From the NCBI GenBank assembly GCA_012514965.1, contig JAAYZH010000166.1:1-17534 (forward strand): a stretch of 17,534 nucleotides of DNA, read 5' to 3'. The position numbers were made by a program, and so were the translations under genes. The notes under the pieces were generated by a model. That model was not told the origin of the DNA. It was given only the letters and a program-made list of their open reading frames with translations, and ran no database searches. The stretch is from Clostridiaceae bacterium (GTDB taxonomy: Bacteria > Bacillota > Clostridia > Saccharofermentanales > Fastidiosipilaceae). Shown piece after piece: positions 14,408 through 17,534 of this stretch (the stretch's first letter is position 1; each line of letters starts with the position of its first letter).

Positions 14408-14649
14408 CCTGTACTCCTTTTACTCTTTTGCTTTTGCCGCAGTCGATGATTTCCAGCTGAAGTAGACGTGTTCAGGCCGGATCAAGTCTGTACCCTAAGC
14501 ATAAAGAAGGCTTCACTAAATTAAAATTAATTCTTTAGTGATTTTTAGCTAAATTTAGCTAAATCCCACCTCAAGCAGGCTTTGCTGTGCTATAAATAGA
14601 CCAAACAGCACACTTTCACCTTCCATCCGAAACGCCAGGAGACACAAGA
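14408..14649. promoter_or_regulatory. Divergent control region between esterase operon and lacI-type gene
   Basis: The region is AT-rich in its middle. It holds TCACTAAA (14513-14520) inverted as TTTAGTGA (14534-14541), then two TTTAGCTAAA palindromes. TGCTATAAA (14588-14596) is an extended -10 for the regulator gene. On the minus strand TTATGCT near 14500 is a weak candidate -10 for the operon. AGGAGA 8 nt before the ATG at 14650 and AAAGGAG at 14420-14414 on the minus strand are the ribosome sites. Confidence 0.6.
14544..14563. promoter_or_regulatory. Two abutting perfect palindromes, probable LacI-family operator
   Basis: TTTAGCTAAA occurs at 14544-14553 and again, directly adjoining, at 14554-14563. 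Each is a perfect 10-bp palindrome with a central GC. The pair sits upstream of the regulator's -10 and between the divergent genes, the usual place for an autoregulating LacI-family repressor. Confidence 0.6.
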
Positions 14650-15666
14650 ATGACATCGAAAGAACTCGCCAGGAAATTAGGTCTGTCAGAAGCCGCCGTT
14701 TCTCTCGCACTCAACAACAAGCCGGGTGTAAGCACCACTACCCGAAACCGGGTCAAAGCTGCTGCCGAAGCAGCCGGTCTGGAGCTGGCCGGGATGAGCA
14801 GCCCCCAGCAGGCCGGCGTCATCTACCTGGTCTATTTCCGCAGGCACGGCGCGGTCCTGGCCGACACCTCCTTCTTCTCCGAGCTTACCGAAGGCGTCGA
14901 AAGAGGCTGCTCCGCCAATGGCTACCGCGTGAATATTCTCAATGTGTACCAGCTCGAGGACTTGCAGCGTACACTGGATAACGCTCATGCAGCGGGTGTT
15001 GCCGGCGTGATTCTCTTTGGCACCGAGATGCGCGAAGAAGACTTTGCCACGCTGGATTTTAGCCGCCTGCCCATCGTCCTGCTCGACAACCACTGCCCGT
15101 CAGCGACAATCGATTCCGTGCAGATCAATAACCTCGACGGCGCTTTTTTGGCCACAGACTACCTCATCAAGCAGTGCAAGCAGCAGCCAGGCTACCTCAA
15201 GTCCGCCTACCCCATTATGAATTTCGCCCAGCGCACAGCCGGCTTCCGCAAGGCCATCACGTACAACGGTATGTCGAAATCTTCCGCCATCATTCACGAG
15301 CTCACCCCCTCCATCGAGGGCGCCTGTGACGATATGCTGGAGATCCTGAGCAGCGGCGACAAACTGGCCGCCTGCTACTTCGCCGACAACGACCTGATTG
15401 CCATCGGAGCGATCAAGGCCTTCAAGGCCAAAGGCTATCGCATACCGCAGGACATCTCCGTGCTGGGCTTCGACGACATCGCCATGTGTGACTATACCGA
15501 ACCTGCGCTCACCACCATTCACGTACCCAAGTGCTACATGGGCTTGATGGCCGCCGAACGCTTGGTCTACCTCATCAAGAACAAGTCGCTCTATCCCGTG
15601 AACATCCAGGTGGCCACCCACCTCGTGATCCGAAACTCAATCACCTCGACAGCCCAGGGCGACTAA
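14650..15666 (+). CDS. LacI-family transcriptional regulator
   Basis: The 338-residue protein begins with the LacI helix-turn-helix (SKELARKLGLSEAAVSLALN at 3-22) and hinge region (to about 50). A periplasmic-binding-protein-like sensor domain follows (about 57-325), with the family signatures LLDNHCPS, AGFRKAI and VLGFDDIAMCDYTEPALTTIHVP. Its length is normal. It is divergent from the esterase-transketolase-kinase-isomerase operon and convergent with the apiosidase-like gene, so it most likely controls one or both in response to the sugar or a phosphorylated intermediate. The adjoining palindromes at 14544-14563 are its likely operator. The effector cannot be predicted from sequence. Confidence 0.95.
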   Translation: MTSKELARKLGLSEAAVSLALNNKPGVSTTTRNRVKAAAEAAGLELAGMSSPQQAGVIYLVYFRRHGAVLADTSFFSELTEGVERGCSANGYRVNILNVYQLEDLQRTLDNAHAAGVAGVILFGTEMREEDFATLDFSRLPIVLLDNHCPSATIDSVQINNLDGAFLATDYLIKQCKQQPGYLKSAYPIMNFAQRTAGFRKAITYNGMSKSSAIIHELTPSIEGACDDMLEILSSGDKLAACYFADNDLIAIGAIKAFKAKGYRIPQDISVLGFDDIAMCDYTEPALTTIHVPKCYMGLMAAERLVYLIKNKSLYPVNIQVATHLVIRNSITSTAQGD

Positions 15667-15673
15667 GCTAGTA

Positions 15674-15705
15674 AGCCCCGGCGCTGGCAGGCCAGCACCG
15701 GGGCT
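15674..15705. terminator. Terminator hairpin between convergent genes
   Basis: AGCCCCGG (15674-15681) pairs with CCGGGGCT (15698-15705), then one mismatch, then GCTGG/CCAGC around a 4-nt loop. It starts 7 nt after the regulator stop codon. The 3' side reads CCTTCTATCC, a weak U-tract. It may serve both the regulator and the convergent glycosidase gene. Confidence 0.75.
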
Positions 15706-15740
15706 CCTTCTATCCTATACGCAGGCCACAGCCCTCAGGT

Positions 15741-17276
15741 TTAGCCGGCTACGCGACGCAACTGAATCGCCATGTATTGCTTGCCGGGCAAGGCAACCCT
15801 GAAATGCCCCTTGACGATCCCGCGATCCTCCACGGTCATGTCCCAAGTATCGATGACCTTCAGCTCATATTCGCTGTGGTCGTCGAAGTAGTACTCCCGA
15901 AAAGACGGTCTCATAAAGCTATAGTAATAGAGGTAATAATCTTTGACCGGTGAAAACGAGCTCTTCGTCCCTTCCACAGTCGCAGCCACCTCATCAAAGT
16001 GTGCCCCCGTATAGGGAGCCAAACCCACACCCGGCGTCTGGCACAGAATCTCGTGTAAAAACGCAAGTCTCTTGTAGGTATCCGAACGCAGCTTGCCACC
16101 GTGTGACCACCATAAGATATCATCCTCGCTCATGTAGGTTTCGCCATGTCCCGCGTACGCTCCGCGGCAAGTAGCTTCCCAGAAACGACGCACCATCTCC
16201 TCTCCGGTGATATTGCCCCAGCCATGCTGAATATTCCCCTCGTAGACAATCTCATCCAGAACAATCGGCTTTTGGTAGCGTTCACGCCACTCATTCACGT
16301 GTTCTGCAGTCTTATAGATGTCCTGTCTCTGAATGCTGCAGTGCGTAATCCAGGGACGTGTATAGTCATAGAAATATCTGCAGTTGTGAATCGAGCGCAG
16401 GCGGCTGTATGGGTCCTTCTCGACGATAATCTTCGCGTAACGCTCCCAGTCCGCAATCGTCTTGTGTTCCATGATGTCGTACTCATTGGCCAACGACCAC
16501 CAGACATTCCGGTACGCGCTAAATCTCGCGATTACATAATTCCAGTACAAGTCATCCTGGTCCGCCGTCATAAACGAGAAGCCCCAACGGTCGTAAGGAT
16601 GCATGACAATCAGGTCTGCCTCAATCCCCAGCTCGCCCAGCTGCTGGATTGACTTCTCAATGTGCCGGAAATGCTCCACGTTGAAGCGGTAGAAATCCCA
16701 ATCGTTGCCCTCATTCGGCCCAATATAGTGAAAAAAGTTATCCTTCGACAATACACTGGAGTCCATCGGTGTGCCCTCGTAGGGATAGGACCGCGGCTCA
16801 CGGAAGTTGTAATCATAGTGCTTAGGAAAAATACAAAAACGAATCTTGTTGAAAGGAGCCTTCTTGAGCGTCTCCAGCGTCTGCTCGATCAGCTCATCGC
16901 TCTGCAGCTCCCACACATAGCAAGTCGTGCCGACCGAGAAATACGGCTCTCCATCCTCATAGGCAAAATGGAAAGTATTCGCCACCCGCACCGGCCCATG
17001 GTTGCCCTCCTGCGGCAGCGTCACGAAGAAGCTTCCACCCTGTTCCCCGGCCAAAAAACTCCCCGAAACCGCAAACGTATACTGTCCCTCAAACGACGGC
17101 ATGAAACGAACCTTGTACACGCCCTCACCATCATAGAAGCCATCCGCCTCTACCGTTTCGTGCGCACCCGTGAAGACACCCTTGATCACCTGATCCACAA
17201 AGGGGTTGCCATCCGTCGGTCCCGGCAGCGAAACCTCAAATACACCCCATTTCTCAACCTGCTCAACAAAATTCAT
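15741..17276 (-). CDS. DUF5060/DUF4038/DUF5605 glycoside hydrolase, candidate apiosidase (GH140-related)
   Basis: The 511-residue protein has an N-terminal beta-sandwich of DUF5060 type (about 6-88), a central barrel of the DUF4038/apiosidase type (about 95-400) and a C-terminal beta domain like DUF5605 (about 425-508). The barrel shows FNKIRFCIFPKHYDYNF (142-158), MHPYDRWG (225-232), WWSLANEYD (259-267) and VLDEIVYEGN (339-348). E265 and E342 fall where clan GH-A enzymes carry acid/base and nucleophile, and are my best catalytic guesses. DUF4038 is the domain of the Bacteroides GH140 apiosidase that acts on rhamnogalacturonan II. No signal peptide, so it works on imported oligosaccharides or glycosides. 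AAAGGAG lies 9-10 nt before the ATG. Domain borders are by eye and GH140 membership is unproven. Confidence 0.78.
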   Translation of the reverse strand: MNFVEQVEKWGVFEVSLPGPTDGNPFVDQVIKGVFTGAHETVEADGFYDGEGVYKVRFMPSFEGQYTFAVSGSFLAGEQGGSFFVTLPQEGNHGPVRVANTFHFAYEDGEPYFSVGTTCYVWELQSDELIEQTLETLKKAPFNKIRFCIFPKHYDYNFREPRSYPYEGTPMDSSVLSKDNFFHYIGPNEGNDWDFYRFNVEHFRHIEKSIQQLGELGIEADLIVMHPYDRWGFSFMTADQDDLYWNYVIARFSAYRNVWWSLANEYDIMEHKTIADWERYAKIIVEKDPYSRLRSIHNCRYFYDYTRPWITHCSIQRQDIYKTAEHVNEWRERYQKPIVLDEIVYEGNIQHGWGNITGEEMVRRFWEATCRGAYAGHGETYMSEDDILWWSHGGKLRSDTYKRLAFLHEILCQTPGVGLAPYTGAHFDEVAATVEGTKSSFSPVKDYYLYYYSFMRPSFREYYFDDHSEYELKVIDTWDMTVEDRGIVKGHFRVALPGKQYMAIQLRRVAG

Positions 17277-17317
17277 GTCTCATTTCTCCTTTCGCAGCAT
17301 CCTCTGCTTGCGCCCCC

Positions 17318-17485
17318 CTGGCGTCTGGCTCCTGGCTTCTGGCCTCTGGCCCTTGGCTTCTGGCCTCTGGCCCCTGGCTCCTGGCTTCTGGCTCCTGGCC
17401 TCTGGCCTCTGGCCACTGGCCCCTGGCTTCTGGCCTCTGGCTCCTGGCCTCTGGCTTCTGGCCTCTGGCCTCTGGCTTCTGGCCA
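17318..17485. repeat. Heptanucleotide tandem repeat, 24 units of CTGGCNN
   Basis: Twenty-four consecutive 7-base units begin with CTGGC (one begins TTGGC) and end in TT, CT, TC, CC, CA or, once, GT. The first five bases are nearly invariant, while the last two vary mostly between C and T. It lies 42 bases upstream of the glycosidase start. All three minus-strand frames are open through it because the unit cannot make a stop codon. Such short tandem repeats resemble the STRR class described in cyanobacteria. Confidence 0.92.
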
Positions 17486-17534
17486 TACGTGTCGGGCTTG
17501 CACGATATCAGCACTTTTGCCTTCATCATAACGA
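17486..17534 (-). other. Window edge, possible end or start of an upstream gene
   Basis: On the minus strand one frame is open from the window edge through the heptamer repeat and ends with a TGA that overlaps the glycosidase ATG as ATGA. Another frame has ATGATG at 17529. Neither can be judged from 49 bases. Confidence 0.2.

Overview
The window looks like a chromosomal segment of an anaerobic, plant-glycan-fermenting Gram-positive bacterium, most likely a member of the Clostridia (Bacillota). The evidence is strong AGGAGG-like ribosome binding sites before nearly every gene, tight operons, a Clostridia-like IS1182-type transposase tail, a lipoprotein without outer-membrane machinery, and enzyme types common in gut and rumen Clostridia. 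GC looks like 55-58% by eye, lower around 5.9-6.9 kb. Species cannot be named from the sequence alone.

Layout. Positions 1-212 hold the 3' end of an IS transposase. From 5455 down to 488 (minus strand) lie a GH36 alpha-galactosidase, a P-loop sugar kinase-like protein and a GH13_18 disaccharide phosphorylase. I read this as a raffinose-family route: remove galactose, phosphorylate sucrose, phosphorolyse sucrose phosphate. It is effectively a split version of the fused AgaSK enzyme plus its partner phosphorylase. A divergent promoter region leads to an aromatic-acid-exporter-like membrane protein (5917-6870, plus). Convergent to it is a two-gene redox unit (7857 to 6946, minus): a cytochrome b5-like lipoprotein and a small four-helix membrane cytochrome b with two HX13H helices.

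From about 7.92 to 8.86 kb there is no credible gene but much repeat structure: a row of hairpins including a 45-bp tandem duplication, an array of four 72-bp units with internal inverted symmetry bracketed by 29-bp identical direct repeats, and two long perfect or near-perfect hairpins.

From 14407 down to 8856 (minus) runs a five-gene operon: alpha/beta-hydrolase esterase, transketolase N-half, transketolase C-half, FGGY kinase and an L-fucose/L-arabinose-isomerase-family enzyme. A LacI-family regulator (14650-15666, plus) is divergent from it, with two abutting perfect TTTAGCTAAA palindromes between them. Convergent to the regulator is a DUF5060/DUF4038-type glycosidase related to GH140 apiosidases (17276-15741, minus). 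Isomerase, FGGY kinase, two-subunit transketolase and an apiosidase-like glycosidase together match the D-apiose transketolase pathway (D-apiose to apulose to apulose 4-phosphate to DHAP plus xylulose 5-phosphate). This is the most interesting functional inference. The window ends in a 24-unit heptanucleotide repeat upstream of the glycosidase. The motif TTTGGCC/GGCCAAA recurs through the window far more often than composition predicts.
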